A model generated the notes under the pieces. That model ran no database searches. It saw only the letters and a list, made by a program, of their open reading frames with translations, and was not told where the DNA came from. Below are positions 23,333 to 31,701 of a stretch of DNA of 37,688 bases, one piece after another. Both the position numbers and the translations under genes were made by a program. Origin of the DNA: CAYZFD01 sp964477735. Its GTDB lineage: Bacteria > Bacteroidota > Bacteroidia > Flavobacteriales > Flavobacteriaceae. The stretch spans positions 1 to 37,688 of the forward strand of contig CAYZFD010000013.1 of assembly GCA_964477735.1 (NCBI GenBank), written 5' to 3'. How positions within the stretch are numbered: the stretch's first letter is position 1; the number at the start of each line of letters is the position of its first letter.

Positions 23333-23348
23333 TGGCATGATTACTGAA
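23333..23348 (+). promoter_or_regulatory. Possible sigma-54-type promoter for groESL
   Basis: TGGCATGATTACTGAA keeps the -24 GG and the spacing to a -12 TG of the sigma-54 pattern TGGCACGRNNNTTGCW, with mismatches at three fixed positions, including A for C in the -12 GC. It ends 46 nt before the groES start. A sigma-54 activator gene lies 3 kb upstream. No TAnnTTTG box was found here. Confidence 0.35.
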
Positions 23349-23394
23349 CAACTGCGTAAACGTTAAAAATTTTAGAATTTCTAAATAAAAAATT

Positions 23395-23673
23395 ATGAGC
23401 AAAATAACATTAAAACCATTGGCCGATCGTGTTTTGGTGGCGCCTGAGGCGGCTGAAACCACAACCGCATCTGGCATTATTATCCCTGACACTGCAAAAG
23501 AAAAACCTCAAAAAGGCAAGGTTGTGGCCGTGGGTCCTGGAACATCCGAAAACCCTATCACTTTAAAAGTGGGCGACGTTGTTTTGTATGGCAAATATGC
23601 AGGCACTGAGCTCAAACTAGAGGGGAATGACTATCTCATCATGCGTGAAAGTGACATTTTAGCAATCGTTTAA
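23395..23673 (+). CDS. groES: Co-chaperonin GroES
   Basis: A 92-residue GroES (Hsp10), the lid of the chaperonin chamber. It opens with ITLKPLADRVLVAPEAAE; the mobile loop that binds GroEL is ETTTASGIIIPD, and VVAVGPGTSEN plus VLYGKYAGTEL are standard. It starts 19 nt upstream of groEL, in the same transcript. Its own upstream region carries the direct repeats and the possible sigma-54-type promoter. Confidence 0.97.
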   Translation: MSKITLKPLADRVLVAPEAAETTTASGIIIPDTAKEKPQKGKVVAVGPGTSENPITLKVGDVVLYGKYAGTELKLEGNDYLIMRESDILAIV

Positions 23674-23692
23674 CGAATAAATTAAATTAAAA

Positions 23693-25327
23693 ATGGCAAA
23701 AGACATACAATTTGATGCACAAGCAAGAGAAGGCCTCAAAAGAGGGGTTGATGCGCTTGCCAATGCAGTAAAAGTAACACTAGGTCCTAAAGGACGAAAC
23801 GTGATCATTGGAAAATCTTTTGGAGGTCCACAAGTAACCAAAGACGGTGTGAGTGTGGCCAAAGAAGTTGAACTCGAAGATGCCCTCGAAAACATGGGCG
23901 CTCAAATGGTGAAGGAAGTGGCTTCTAAAACAAATGATTTGGCTGGCGACGGAACCACCACAGCAACCATCCTGGCCCAAGCCATTGTTAAGGAAGGCTT
24001 AAAAAACGTAACGGCTGGGGCAAATCCTATGGACCTCAAAAGAGGGGTTGACAAAGCTGTTGAGGCGATTGTTGGAGAACTCAATAAACTCTCAGTGGAA
24101 GTAGGAACATCAACCGAAAAAATCAAGCAAGTAGCCTCTATTTCAGCCAATAATGACGAAACCATTGGCGAATTAATCACTAAAGCTTTTGAAAAAGTGG
24201 GTAAAGAAGGGGTGATTACTGTTGAAGAAGCCAAAGGAACAGACACCTATGTAGATGTGGTAGAAGGGATGCAGTTTGACCGTGGCTACTTGTCGCCCTA
24301 CTTCGTGACAAATTCCGAAAAAATGGAAGCCGATTTAGACGCACCTTACATTCTATTGTATGACAAGAAAATTTCTGCGATGAAAGACTTGCTTCCTGTA
24401 TTGGAGCCTGTTGCACAAAGCGGAAAACCCCTTTTGGTAATCGCTGAGGATGTTGACGGAGAAGCATTGGCTACTTTAGTGGTCAATAAACTACGTGGGG
24501 CACTAAAAATCGCTGCCGTTAAAGCACCAGGTTTTGGTGATCGACGCAAAGCCATGCTCGAAGACATTGCCATTTTAACCGGAGGCACTGTAATTTCTGA
24601 AGAGCGCGGATTTACACTCGAAAACACCACCATAGACATGTTGGGAACTGCCGAAAAAGTGACCATCGATAAAGACAATACAACCATAGTGAATGGTTCT
24701 GGTGATGGAGCGCAAATCAAAGCGAGAGTGAATCAAATTAAAGCGCAAATCGAAACCACAACCTCTGATTATGATCGTGAAAAACTTCAAGAGCGTTTGG
24801 CCAAATTGGCTGGTGGTGTAGCTGTGCTTTATGTGGGAGCTGCCTCCGAAGTGGAAATGAAAGAGAAGAAAGACCGTGTGGATGATGCCTTACATGCCAC
24901 TCGTGCCGCTGTAGAAGAAGGTATTGTTGCCGGAGGTGGGGTTGCCTTACTCCGTGCACGCACTGTACTTGAAAAACTTGCAAGCGACAATTTAGATGAG
25001 GTCACTGGAATTCAAATTATTTCTAGAGCAATTGAAGCACCTTTGCGCACCATTGTGGAAAATGCTGGTGGCGAAGGATCTGTGGTGGTCGCCAAAGTAC
25101 TCGAAGGTAAAAAGGATTTTGGATACGATGCCAAATCAGAGCAATATGTTGATATGCTTAAAGCTGGTATTATCGACCCTAAAAAAGTGACGCGCATTGC
25201 ACTTGAAAATGCAGCGTCTGTCGCTGGAATGATTCTAACTACAGAATGTGCCTTGGTTGACATCAAAGAAGATGCTCCTGCCATGCCCCCAATGGGTGGC
25301 GGTGGCGGCATGCCCGGAATGATGTAA
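23693..25327 (+). CDS. groEL: Chaperonin GroEL
   Basis: A 544-residue Hsp60 chaperonin of normal length. Key segments: KVTLGPKGRNVIIGKSFGGP, the nucleotide-site loop AGDGTTTATILAQ, the apical domain around VDGEALATLVVNKLRG, and the equatorial signature AAVEEGIVAGGGVALL. The tail is the usual Gly/Met-rich flexible end (MPPMGGGGGMPGMM). No insertion or missing catalytic residue was noticed. A strong terminator follows within 15 nt. Confidence 0.98.
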   Translation: MAKDIQFDAQAREGLKRGVDALANAVKVTLGPKGRNVIIGKSFGGPQVTKDGVSVAKEVELEDALENMGAQMVKEVASKTNDLAGDGTTTATILAQAIVKEGLKNVTAGANPMDLKRGVDKAVEAIVGELNKLSVEVGTSTEKIKQVASISANNDETIGELITKAFEKVGKEGVITVEEAKGTDTYVDVVEGMQFDRGYLSPYFVTNSEKMEADLDAPYILLYDKKISAMKDLLPVLEPVAQSGKPLLVIAEDVDGEALATLVVNKLRGALKIAAVKAPGFGDRRKAMLEDIAILTGGTVISEERGFTLENTTIDMLGTAEKVTIDKDNTTIVNGSGDGAQIKARVNQIKAQIETTTSDYDREKLQERLAKLAGGVAVLYVGAASEVEMKEKKDRVDDALHATRAAVEEGIVAGGGVALLRARTVLEKLASDNLDEVTGIQIISRAIEAPLRTIVENAGGEGSVVVAKVLEGKKDFGYDAKSEQYVDMLKAGIIDPKKVTRIALENAASVAGMILTTECALVDIKEDAPAMPPMGGGGGMPGMM

Positions 25328-25341
25328 TCAAAAATTTTTAG

Positions 25342-25373
25342 AAAAAGCTGCTCAAAATGAGCAGCTTTTTTTT
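25342..25373 (+). terminator. Intrinsic terminator after groEL
   Basis: A perfect 8-bp stem (AGCTGCTC and GAGCAGCT), extended by A-T pairs, closes an AAAAT loop and is followed by eight T. It ends the groESL transcript. Confidence 0.92.
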
Positions 25374-25395
25374 GGTATTGTTTTAAATTTACCAG

Positions 25396-25869
25396 ATGAA
25401 TCATCATGAAATTTTACTGACCGTTACGTCCTTACTTTTGAATCAAAAAAAACCAACCAAAAGCCTAAACGACGTTTGCGCCTACCTTCAAAAAACCATA
25501 AAACATTATGATTGGGTGGGGTTTTATTTTCACCATGAAACAAAACCCGAACTCCATCTTAAAGCCTATGCTGGAGCTCCCACTGATCACACCATAATTC
25601 CCTTTGGAAAGGGCATTTGTGGACAAGTGGCGGAACTTCATCAAAACTTTTTAGTGGACAATGTGCATGCACAAAGCAATTATATTGCCTGCAGCATAGA
25701 TGTTAAATCCGAATTGGTGGTGCCCCTTTTCAGGAACGGAAAAAATGTGGGGCAAATCGATATCGATTCCCATACCTTGGCCGCTTTCAGTTCAGCTGAT
25801 GAAACCCTACTAGAGGAAGTCAACAAACTTGTTTCAAAACACCTCAATTGGGAAGCATTTTTGGCCTAA
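25396..25869 (+). CDS. GAF-domain protein, free methionine-(R)-sulfoxide reductase-like
   Basis: A 157-residue single GAF domain resembling fRMsr (YebR), which reduces free methionine-(R)-sulfoxide. C75 in GKGICGQVAE and C99 in NYIACSID followed by SELVVPLF match two of the three enzyme Cys (E. coli C94 and the catalytic C118), and VGQIDIDSHTLAAFSSADE fits the C-terminal helix region. The Cys matching E. coli C84 appears to be His65 (DHTIIPFGKG). It would therefore need a different resolving Cys if active, or it may be only a small-molecule sensor. It stands alone between the groEL terminator and the purH promoter. Confidence 0.75.
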   Translation: MNHHEILLTVTSLLLNQKKPTKSLNDVCAYLQKTIKHYDWVGFYFHHETKPELHLKAYAGAPTDHTIIPFGKGICGQVAELHQNFLVDNVHAQSNYIACSIDVKSELVVPLFRNGKNVGQIDIDSHTLAAFSSADETLLEEVNKLVSKHLNWEAFLA

Positions 25870-25908
25870 AATCTTGTGATAAGTTTCTGGTATTGCTTTG
25901 AGAATTCC

Positions 25909-25916
25909 TATTTTTG
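25909..25916 (+). promoter_or_regulatory. Bacteroidota -7 box TATTTTTG for purH
   Basis: Exact TAnnTTTG match 24 nt before the chosen purH start; the leader would be about 18 nt. A TTTC/CTGG stretch at 25884-25890 is the nearest -33-like element. Confidence 0.55.
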
Positions 25917-25940
25917 CCGAAGCAATCATCTAATTATTTT

Positions 25941-27467
25941 ATGGAAAATTCAAAAAAAATTAACGCTGCCTTAGTTTCTGTTTTTAGCAAAGATGGATTG
26001 GCACCCATAGTACAAAAATTACACGAGCTAGGCGTGACCCTCTACTCTACTGGTGGTACAGAAGCTTTTATCAAAGAACTTGATATTCCAGTGATTGCTG
26101 TCGAAGACATTACTTCATATCCCTCGATCTTAGGAGGGCGGGTTAAAACACTACACCCTAAAGTTTTTGGAGGGATTTTAAACCGTCAAAATTTAGACTC
26201 TGATCAACAAGAAATTGCACAATATGAGATTCCTCAAATCGACTTGGTGATTGTTGATTTATACCCTTTCGAAAAAACGGTAGCCTCAGGAGCATCAGAA
26301 AGTGATATTATTGAAAAAATTGATATTGGAGGTATTTCCTTGATTCGTGCTGCAGCCAAAAACTTTGAAGATGTGGTTTGTGTTTCCTCCATGTCGGACT
26401 ATCCACAGTTCTTGTCAATACTCGAAGACCAAAATGGCTACACGGATAGAGAAACAAGAAAACAATTTGCGGCAAAAGCTTTTCATATTTCATCTCATTA
26501 CGACACAGCGATTTTTAACTACTTCAACACTTCAGAGGATACATTAAAATTAAGCTACTCAACGTCTCAAACTCTACGCTATGGCGAAAATCCACATCAA
26601 AAGGGTGTGTTTTTTGGTGATTTTGATGCGATGTTTAGCCAACTTCATGGAAAAGCATTGTCCTACAATAACCTTTTAGATGTTGATGCAGCTGTGCAAT
26701 TGATGTTAGAATTTTGGGAAGATGCGCCAACATTTGCCATTCTTAAACACAATAACGCTTGTGGGTTATCCACAAGGAAAAAACTAGTAAACGCCTACAA
26801 AGATGCCTTGGCCGGGGATCCTGTATCGGCCTTTGGAGGTGTGCTGATGGCCAACCGCCCCATCGATTTAGAAACGGCAGAACAAATCCATCAATTATTT
26901 TGTGAGGTGGTCATTGCGCCCACCTTTAACGAAGATGCTTTTTCTTTACTTTCACAGAAAAAAAATCGCATCCTTCTGAAATTTAAAAATCCCCAAATGC
27001 CCCCCAAACAGCTACGAAGCTGCCTTAACGGCCTGTTATTGCAAGAAAGAGATGGGCACACAGATTGCCAAGAGGATTTCACATATTGCACCAACAACAA
27101 GCCTTCGGAAGCCGAGATCGAAGATTTGTTGTTTGCCTCCAAAATCTGTAAGCACACCAAGTCTAACACCATTGTTTTGGCCAAAAACGGACAACTGCTT
27201 GCATCAGGAACAGGGCAAACTTCTCGAGTGGACGCTTTGCGACAAGCCATAGAAAAAGCACATTCATTTTCAATGGACTTAACAGGTGCAGCAATGGCCA
27301 GTGATGCATTTTTTCCTTTTCCTGACTGTGTTGAAATTGCCCATAAAGCAGGGATTCAGAGTGTGATTCAGCCTGGCGGGTCAATCAAAGATCAACTAAG
27401 CATTGATTACTGCAATGAAAATGGCCTAAAAATGGTCTTGACTGGGGTGCGTCATTTTAAGCATTAA
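25941..27467 (+). CDS. purH: Bifunctional AICAR transformylase/IMP cyclohydrolase PurH
   Basis: A 508-residue enzyme for the last two steps of purine synthesis: formylation of AICAR by 10-formyl-THF, then ring closure to IMP. The N-terminal MGS-like cyclohydrolase domain shows ALVSVFSKDGL, LYSTGGTEAFI and GGRVKTLHPKVFGGIL. The transformylase domain has LRYGENPHQKGVFF, the catalytic LKHNNACG, and PVSAFGGVL. The C-terminal DAFFPFPDCVEIAHKAGI and IQPGGSIKDQ segments complete it. The start at 25941 was chosen because the frame upstream overlaps the promoter. mreB begins 36 nt downstream. Confidence 0.96.
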   Translation: MENSKKINAALVSVFSKDGLAPIVQKLHELGVTLYSTGGTEAFIKELDIPVIAVEDITSYPSILGGRVKTLHPKVFGGILNRQNLDSDQQEIAQYEIPQIDLVIVDLYPFEKTVASGASESDIIEKIDIGGISLIRAAAKNFEDVVCVSSMSDYPQFLSILEDQNGYTDRETRKQFAAKAFHISSHYDTAIFNYFNTSEDTLKLSYSTSQTLRYGENPHQKGVFFGDFDAMFSQLHGKALSYNNLLDVDAAVQLMLEFWEDAPTFAILKHNNACGLSTRKKLVNAYKDALAGDPVSAFGGVLMANRPIDLETAEQIHQLFCEVVIAPTFNEDAFSLLSQKKNRILLKFKNPQMPPKQLRSCLNGLLLQERDGHTDCQEDFTYCTNNKPSEAEIEDLLFASKICKHTKSNTIVLAKNGQLLASGTGQTSRVDALRQAIEKAHSFSMDLTGAAMASDAFFPFPDCVEIAHKAGIQSVIQPGGSIKDQLSIDYCNENGLKMVLTGVRHFKH

Positions 27468-27471
27468 TTTG

Positions 27472-27479
27472 TACATTTA
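27472..27479 (+). promoter_or_regulatory. Possible -7 box TACATTTA for the mre operon
   Basis: One mismatch to TAnnTTTG, 24 nt before the mreB start, with no -33 partner at proper spacing. The 36-nt gap also permits readthrough from purH. Confidence 0.3.
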
Positions 27480-27503
27480 CAAAACTTTAGCTAAAATCAG
27501 CAG

Positions 27504-28532
27504 ATGGGATTTTTTGACTTCCTTACAGAAGAAATAGCCATTGACTTAGGAACTGCAAACACTTTGATCATCCACAATGACAAGGTTGTTGTGGACAGTC
27601 CGTCTATTGTGGCCATTGACCGTACAAACAACAAAATTATTGCAGTTGGACAAGAGGCTAACCTCATGCAAGGCAAAACACATGAAAACATCAAAACTAT
27701 TCGTCCACTCAAAGACGGAGTGATTGCCGATTTTAACGCCTCAGAGCAAATGATAAATTTGTTTATCAAAAACATTCCCTCGCTCAAAAAAAGATTTTTC
27801 ACACCCTCATTGCGCATGGTGATTTGTATTCCATCGGGAATTACAGAAGTTGAAATGCGCGCAGTTCGGGAGTCTGCGGAGCGCGTAAACGGTAAAGAAG
27901 TTTACCTCATTCACGAACCCATGGCAGCAGCCATTGGAATTGGAGTGGACATTATGCAGCCCAAAGGAAACATGATTGTTGATATTGGGGGCGGAACCAC
28001 AGAAATAGCCGTCATTGCATTGTCGGGGATTGTTTGTGATAAATCAGTGAAAATTGCAGGTGACGTGTTCACCAACGATATCGTGTACTATATGCGCACC
28101 CAACACAACCTTTTTATTGGAGAGCGCACGGCCGAACGCATTAAAATTTTAATCGGATCAGCCTCAGAGCAATTAGAAAACCCCCCAGAAGAAATGTCTG
28201 TGCAAGGACGTGATTTGCTTACTGGTAAGCCCAAAGAGGCGATGATTTCATACAGAGAAGTGGCCAAAGCGCTCGATAAATCTATCATACGAATAGAAGA
28301 CTCTGTTATGGAAACACTGTCTCAAACACCACCCGAACTAGCAGCAGATATTTACAACACAGGAATCTATTTGGCTGGCGGGGGATCTATGCTGCGTGGA
28401 CTTGACAAAAGACTTTCACAAAAAACAGATTTACCCGTTTTCATTGCAGAAGACCCTTTGCGCGCTGTGGTTCGTGGAACTGGAATTGCCCTAAAAAATC
28501 TTGAGCGCTATAAAAGTGTCCTCGTTAAATAA
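27504..28532 (+). CDS. mreB: Rod-shape-determining protein MreB
   Basis: A 342-residue bacterial actin that organises cell-wall elongation. Actin-fold nucleotide motifs are present: IAIDLGTANTLI near the N-terminus, IVDIGGGTTEIAVIAL near 157, and GIYLAGGGSMLRGLDKRL near the C-terminus, along with LIHEPMAAAIGIG. It starts 10 nt before mreC and heads the elongation operon mreB-mreC-mreD-mrdA-rodA. Confidence 0.97.
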   Translation: MGFFDFLTEEIAIDLGTANTLIIHNDKVVVDSPSIVAIDRTNNKIIAVGQEANLMQGKTHENIKTIRPLKDGVIADFNASEQMINLFIKNIPSLKKRFFTPSLRMVICIPSGITEVEMRAVRESAERVNGKEVYLIHEPMAAAIGIGVDIMQPKGNMIVDIGGGTTEIAVIALSGIVCDKSVKIAGDVFTNDIVYYMRTQHNLFIGERTAERIKILIGSASEQLENPPEEMSVQGRDLLTGKPKEAMISYREVAKALDKSIIRIEDSVMETLSQTPPELAADIYNTGIYLAGGGSMLRGLDKRLSQKTDLPVFIAEDPLRAVVRGTGIALKNLERYKSVLVK

Positions 28533-28542
28533 CTGATTCATT

Positions 28543-29352
28543 ATGCAACAGCTTATCAACAGCCTCTTGCGCAACAAGAATTTGCTGTTGTTTCTGCTAT
28601 TAAGTGGCCTATCATTCTCATTGGCTGTGAACTCGCATAGCCATCACCAAAAAACCTTTTCAGGTTTAACAGCTTATATTGGCGGTGGGCTCTATAGTTT
28701 CAAGTCAAGCATTGTTCAGTATTTCAAGTTAAAACAAGAAAATGAAACGCTTGTCTTGGAAAACGAGCGTCTAAAAAATCAATTAGAGACTTCAACACGT
28801 GAAGTGAACAGGCATACATCTGACACACTTTTCGGCTATAAAACAGCTAGAGTTATTAAAAATAGCTTCACAAAACCCAACAACTATCTGCTCATCAACG
28901 TGGGGGCTGAAGATGGTGTATTGCCAGAAATGGGATTGATAAACGACCGTGGGGTTGTGGGCGTTGTGTTAGAAACCTCCCCGCGTTATTCTAGTGCGAT
29001 TTCGCTGTTAAATGGTCTCATTAAGATCAATGCCATCGTAAAAAATACACAACATTTCGGAAGCCTGCAGTGGAATGGCAAAAACCCAACCCTAATGCAA
29101 CTTCATGACATACCGAAACTGGCTAGAGTGAACGTGGGCGATACGATACTGACAGGAGGAATGTCTGCCATATTTCCTCCCAATATCCCAATTGGAAAAG
29201 TAACAGCTGTTGAAACACCAATTCTAGAAAACTACTTTAATATTGAAGTGCAACTGTTTAATGACCTGACAAATTTAGATCACCTATATGTCGTTGAAAA
29301 CAAGCATCTGAATGAAATAAATTCTCTACTAAAGAACACTCTCGATGAATAA
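28543..29352 (+). CDS. mreC: Rod-shape-determining protein MreC
   Basis: A 269-residue periplasmic scaffold of the elongasome. One N-terminal membrane anchor (NLLLFLLLSGLSFSLAV, about 13-29), then a coiled coil (about 58-90, rich in Glu/Asn/Leu), then the MreC beta-domain with NNYLLINVGAEDGVLPEMG and GDTILTGGMSAIFPPNIPIG. It links MreB/MreD to penicillin-binding proteins. It overlaps mreD by 8 nt. Confidence 0.93.
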   Translation: MQQLINSLLRNKNLLLFLLLSGLSFSLAVNSHSHHQKTFSGLTAYIGGGLYSFKSSIVQYFKLKQENETLVLENERLKNQLETSTREVNRHTSDTLFGYKTARVIKNSFTKPNNYLLINVGAEDGVLPEMGLINDRGVVGVVLETSPRYSSAISLLNGLIKINAIVKNTQHFGSLQWNGKNPTLMQLHDIPKLARVNVGDTILTGGMSAIFPPNIPIGKVTAVETPILENYFNIEVQLFNDLTNLDHLYVVENKHLNEINSLLKNTLDE

Positions 29353-29842
29353 TGTAAAGCTTGTTTTTTGGTTTTTGTTTTTAGCCTTTTTTCAGGCATT
29401 TGTAGTTGATCAATTTATATTTTTTGACCGCTTTATCCCCTCGATAGCCCTTCTCTTTTTAATATTATACCCATTGAATGCATCAATTTTTGGATTAATC
29501 TGGTGGGCATTTTTATTTGGTTTTGTGCTCGATCTGCTCACCATGAATCTCGGCATGCAAGCCTTTGCTTTTACATGTGCAGCCTATTTTAGATCCTTTT
29601 TACTAAAGATAAGTCTAGGGGTTAGTTATGAATATCAAGTGGCAAATATTTTTCAAGTCACAAATCAACAAAAAGCTGTTTTCATCATTTTGCTTATTGG
29701 AGTTCACCACTTGATTCTTTATAGCTTAGAGGCTTTTTCTTGGACAAAGGCAGGGTGGGTGCTTTCCCAAACTTTGGTGTCTGGTCTATTCAGTTTAGGT
29801 GTTTGTTTGGGTGTTTTATACCTACTAAAACCCATCAAATGA
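29345..29842 (+). CDS. mreD: Rod-shape-determining protein MreD
   Basis: A 165-residue polytopic membrane protein, almost entirely hydrophobic, with about five membrane segments. It is recognised by its place between mreC and the PBP2 gene and by FGLIWWAFLFGFVLDLLTMNLGMQAF, which matches flavobacterial MreD. Sequence conservation in this family is low. It overlaps the next start (ATGA). Confidence 0.85.
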   Translation: MNNVKLVFWFLFLAFFQAFVVDQFIFFDRFIPSIALLFLILYPLNASIFGLIWWAFLFGFVLDLLTMNLGMQAFAFTCAAYFRSFLLKISLGVSYEYQVANIFQVTNQQKAVFIILLIGVHHLILYSLEAFSWTKAGWVLSQTLVSGLFSLGVCLGVLYLLKPIK

Positions 29843-31701
29843 GAAGTCGTTTATTCCCAGTCTTGGCAGTCGCTATAGCTCTAATTTTAATGGGGCGTTT
29901 GTTTTATTTACAGGTTCTCAACAATAAATTCGATTTGCTTTCTCAGCAAATTTCTGTTCAGCGTCTATATGATTATCCCGAAAGAGGTTATATCTATGAT
30001 CGAAATGGAACACTTTTGGTCGCCAATCAAGCTTCCTATGATGTAATGGTAATTCCTAGAGAAGTGGAAATTACAGATACGTTGGAGTTTTGCAGACTTC
30101 TCAAAATTGATAGAGAAACCTTTAACATTACATTGGCCAAAGCCAGAATTTATTCGCCTCGACTGCCCTCGGTTTTTATAGCTCAATTAGAAAAAAAAGA
30201 CTATGCGGTGCTTCAAGAAAAAATGTGGAAGTATAAAGGTTTTTACATTCAGCGCCGCTCTATTAGAGATTATCGCACGCCATCAGCAGCCAACATTTTA
30301 GGCTACATTAGTGAAGTGAATCCCTATGACTTGCAGCAAAACAAATACTATCAGTCGGGTGAACTCATAGGCAGGCAGGGAATTGAAAAAGTTTATGAGC
30401 ATGATTTGCGTGGCACAAAAGGTGTAAGATATCTCCAAAAGGACAATTTCAACAGAGTAATTGGATCTTTTAAAGAGGGTAGCTATGACACCCTCCCCAG
30501 CAAAGCAGCCGATTTAACCCTCACAATTGATATTCAACTACAGGCCTATGCCCAAGAACTCATGCAGAACAAGCGAGGGGGCATTGTGGCCATAGAGCCA
30601 TCTTCGGGAGAAGTATTGGCTTTGGTGAGCACCCCAACCTATGAGCCCAATTTGTTGGTGGGAAGAAATCGCTCTCAAAACTTCAATGCACTTCAAAAAG
30701 ATACCATCAACAAACCTTTGTTCGACAGAGGTTTACAAGGTGTATATCCACCAGGGTCACCGTTTAAACTTATAAACGGACTCATTGCTCTTCAGGAAAA
30801 TGTGGTAAACTTAAATACCAAAATTACATGTTATGGGGGGCATTACTATGCCAAAGGACAGTTTATGGGCTGCCATTGCGATCCAGGAACAACTAACGAC
30901 CTAAACAAAGCAATATACAACTCTTGCAACACTTTCTTTGCCAATGCCTATCGAAAAAGCATTGAAAAGTTCGACAATCATGGTGAAGGACTGAACCAAT
31001 GGGCGAACTACGTAAAAGGTTTTGGTTTTGGGGACTATCTCGGCTATGACCTTCCTACGGGTCAAAAGGGTTATGTTCCCACCGCTGATTTTTATGACCG
31101 TTGGTATCCCAATAAAAGCTGGCGCGCTGTCACCACGCTCTCAAATGGCATTGGCCAAGGAGAATTGCTAACAACACCCATTCAGTTGGCCAACATGGCC
31201 GCTACAATCGCAAATCGCGGACATTACTTCAAACCTCATTTTGTTAAATCCATAAGCAACCGAACAATAGACAGCACCTTTACCACACCAATGCCCACTG
31301 GAATCAAACCTGAATATTTTGAGCCTGTAATTGAAGGTATGAAAGATGTTGTTTTGAAGGGAACAGCTCGAATTGCACAAATCCAAAATATTGAAGTTTG
31401 CGGAAAAACTGGAACTGCAGAAAACTTCACGCGTATTGGGCAAAAACGCGTACAACTCACCGATCACTCTGTTTTTATCGCTTTTGCACCCAAAGATGAT
31501 CCGAAAATTGCCATAGCAGTCTTTGTCGAAAATGGGTATTGGGGCGCTCGATGGGCAGCGCCCATCGCCAGCCTTATCATCGAAAAACATATTTTTGGCA
31601 CAGTGAAACGAACATCTCTTGAAAATCGTATGATTGAGGGTAGTTTAGAAAAAGAATATAGCAAACCTTTAAGCAGTAAACCCTTCAATATCAATGAATA
31701 A
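29839..31701 (+). CDS. mrdA: Penicillin-binding protein 2 (elongation transpeptidase)
   Basis: A 620-residue class B penicillin-binding protein. The start at 29839 overlaps the mreD stop and gives a short cytoplasmic end plus one membrane anchor (LFPVLAVAIALILMGRLFYL); a longer frame begins at 29740 inside mreD and is unlikely. The dimerisation domain begins near LYDYPERGYIYDRNG. Catalytic motifs: S307-P-F-K310 (SxxK; the second position is Pro where Thr is usual), S362-C-N364 (SxN) and K523-T-G-T526 (KTG). It cross-links peptidoglycan during lateral growth, with RodA encoded next. Confidence 0.95.
   Translation: MRSRLFPVLAVAIALILMGRLFYLQVLNNKFDLLSQQISVQRLYDYPERGYIYDRNGTLLVANQASYDVMVIPREVEITDTLEFCRLLKIDRETFNITLAKARIYSPRLPSVFIAQLEKKDYAVLQEKMWKYKGFYIQRRSIRDYRTPSAANILGYISEVNPYDLQQNKYYQSGELIGRQGIEKVYEHDLRGTKGVRYLQKDNFNRVIGSFKEGSYDTLPSKAADLTLTIDIQLQAYAQELMQNKRGGIVAIEPSSGEVLALVSTPTYEPNLLVGRNRSQNFNALQKDTINKPLFDRGLQGVYPPGSPFKLINGLIALQENVVNLNTKITCYGGHYYAKGQFMGCHCDPGTTNDLNKAIYNSCNTFFANAYRKSIEKFDNHGEGLNQWANYVKGFGFGDYLGYDLPTGQKGYVPTADFYDRWYPNKSWRAVTTLSNGIGQGELLTTPIQLANMAATIANRGHYFKPHFVKSISNRTIDSTFTTPMPTGIKPEYFEPVIEGMKDVVLKGTARIAQIQNIEVCGKTGTAENFTRIGQKRVQLTDHSVFIAFAPKDDPKIAIAVFVENGYWGARWAAPIASLIIEKHIFGTVKRTSLENRMIEGSLEKEYSKPLSSKPFNINE

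Noticed and set aside
23251..23394. CIRCE operator (HrcA) before groES
   Set aside because: Looked for TTAGCACTC-N9-GAGTGCTAA and found nothing similar.
23395..25327. Several long open frames opposite or out of frame within groES/groEL, up to about 130 codons
   Set aside because: They lie fully inside strongly conserved chaperonin genes, have Ser/Leu-rich low-information translations and no start context; they are shadows of codon bias.
29740..29838. Longer N-terminus for PBP2
   Set aside because: The extra 33 codons lie inside mreD in another frame and would put a Cys-rich stretch before the membrane anchor; the ATGA overlap start at 29839 is better.
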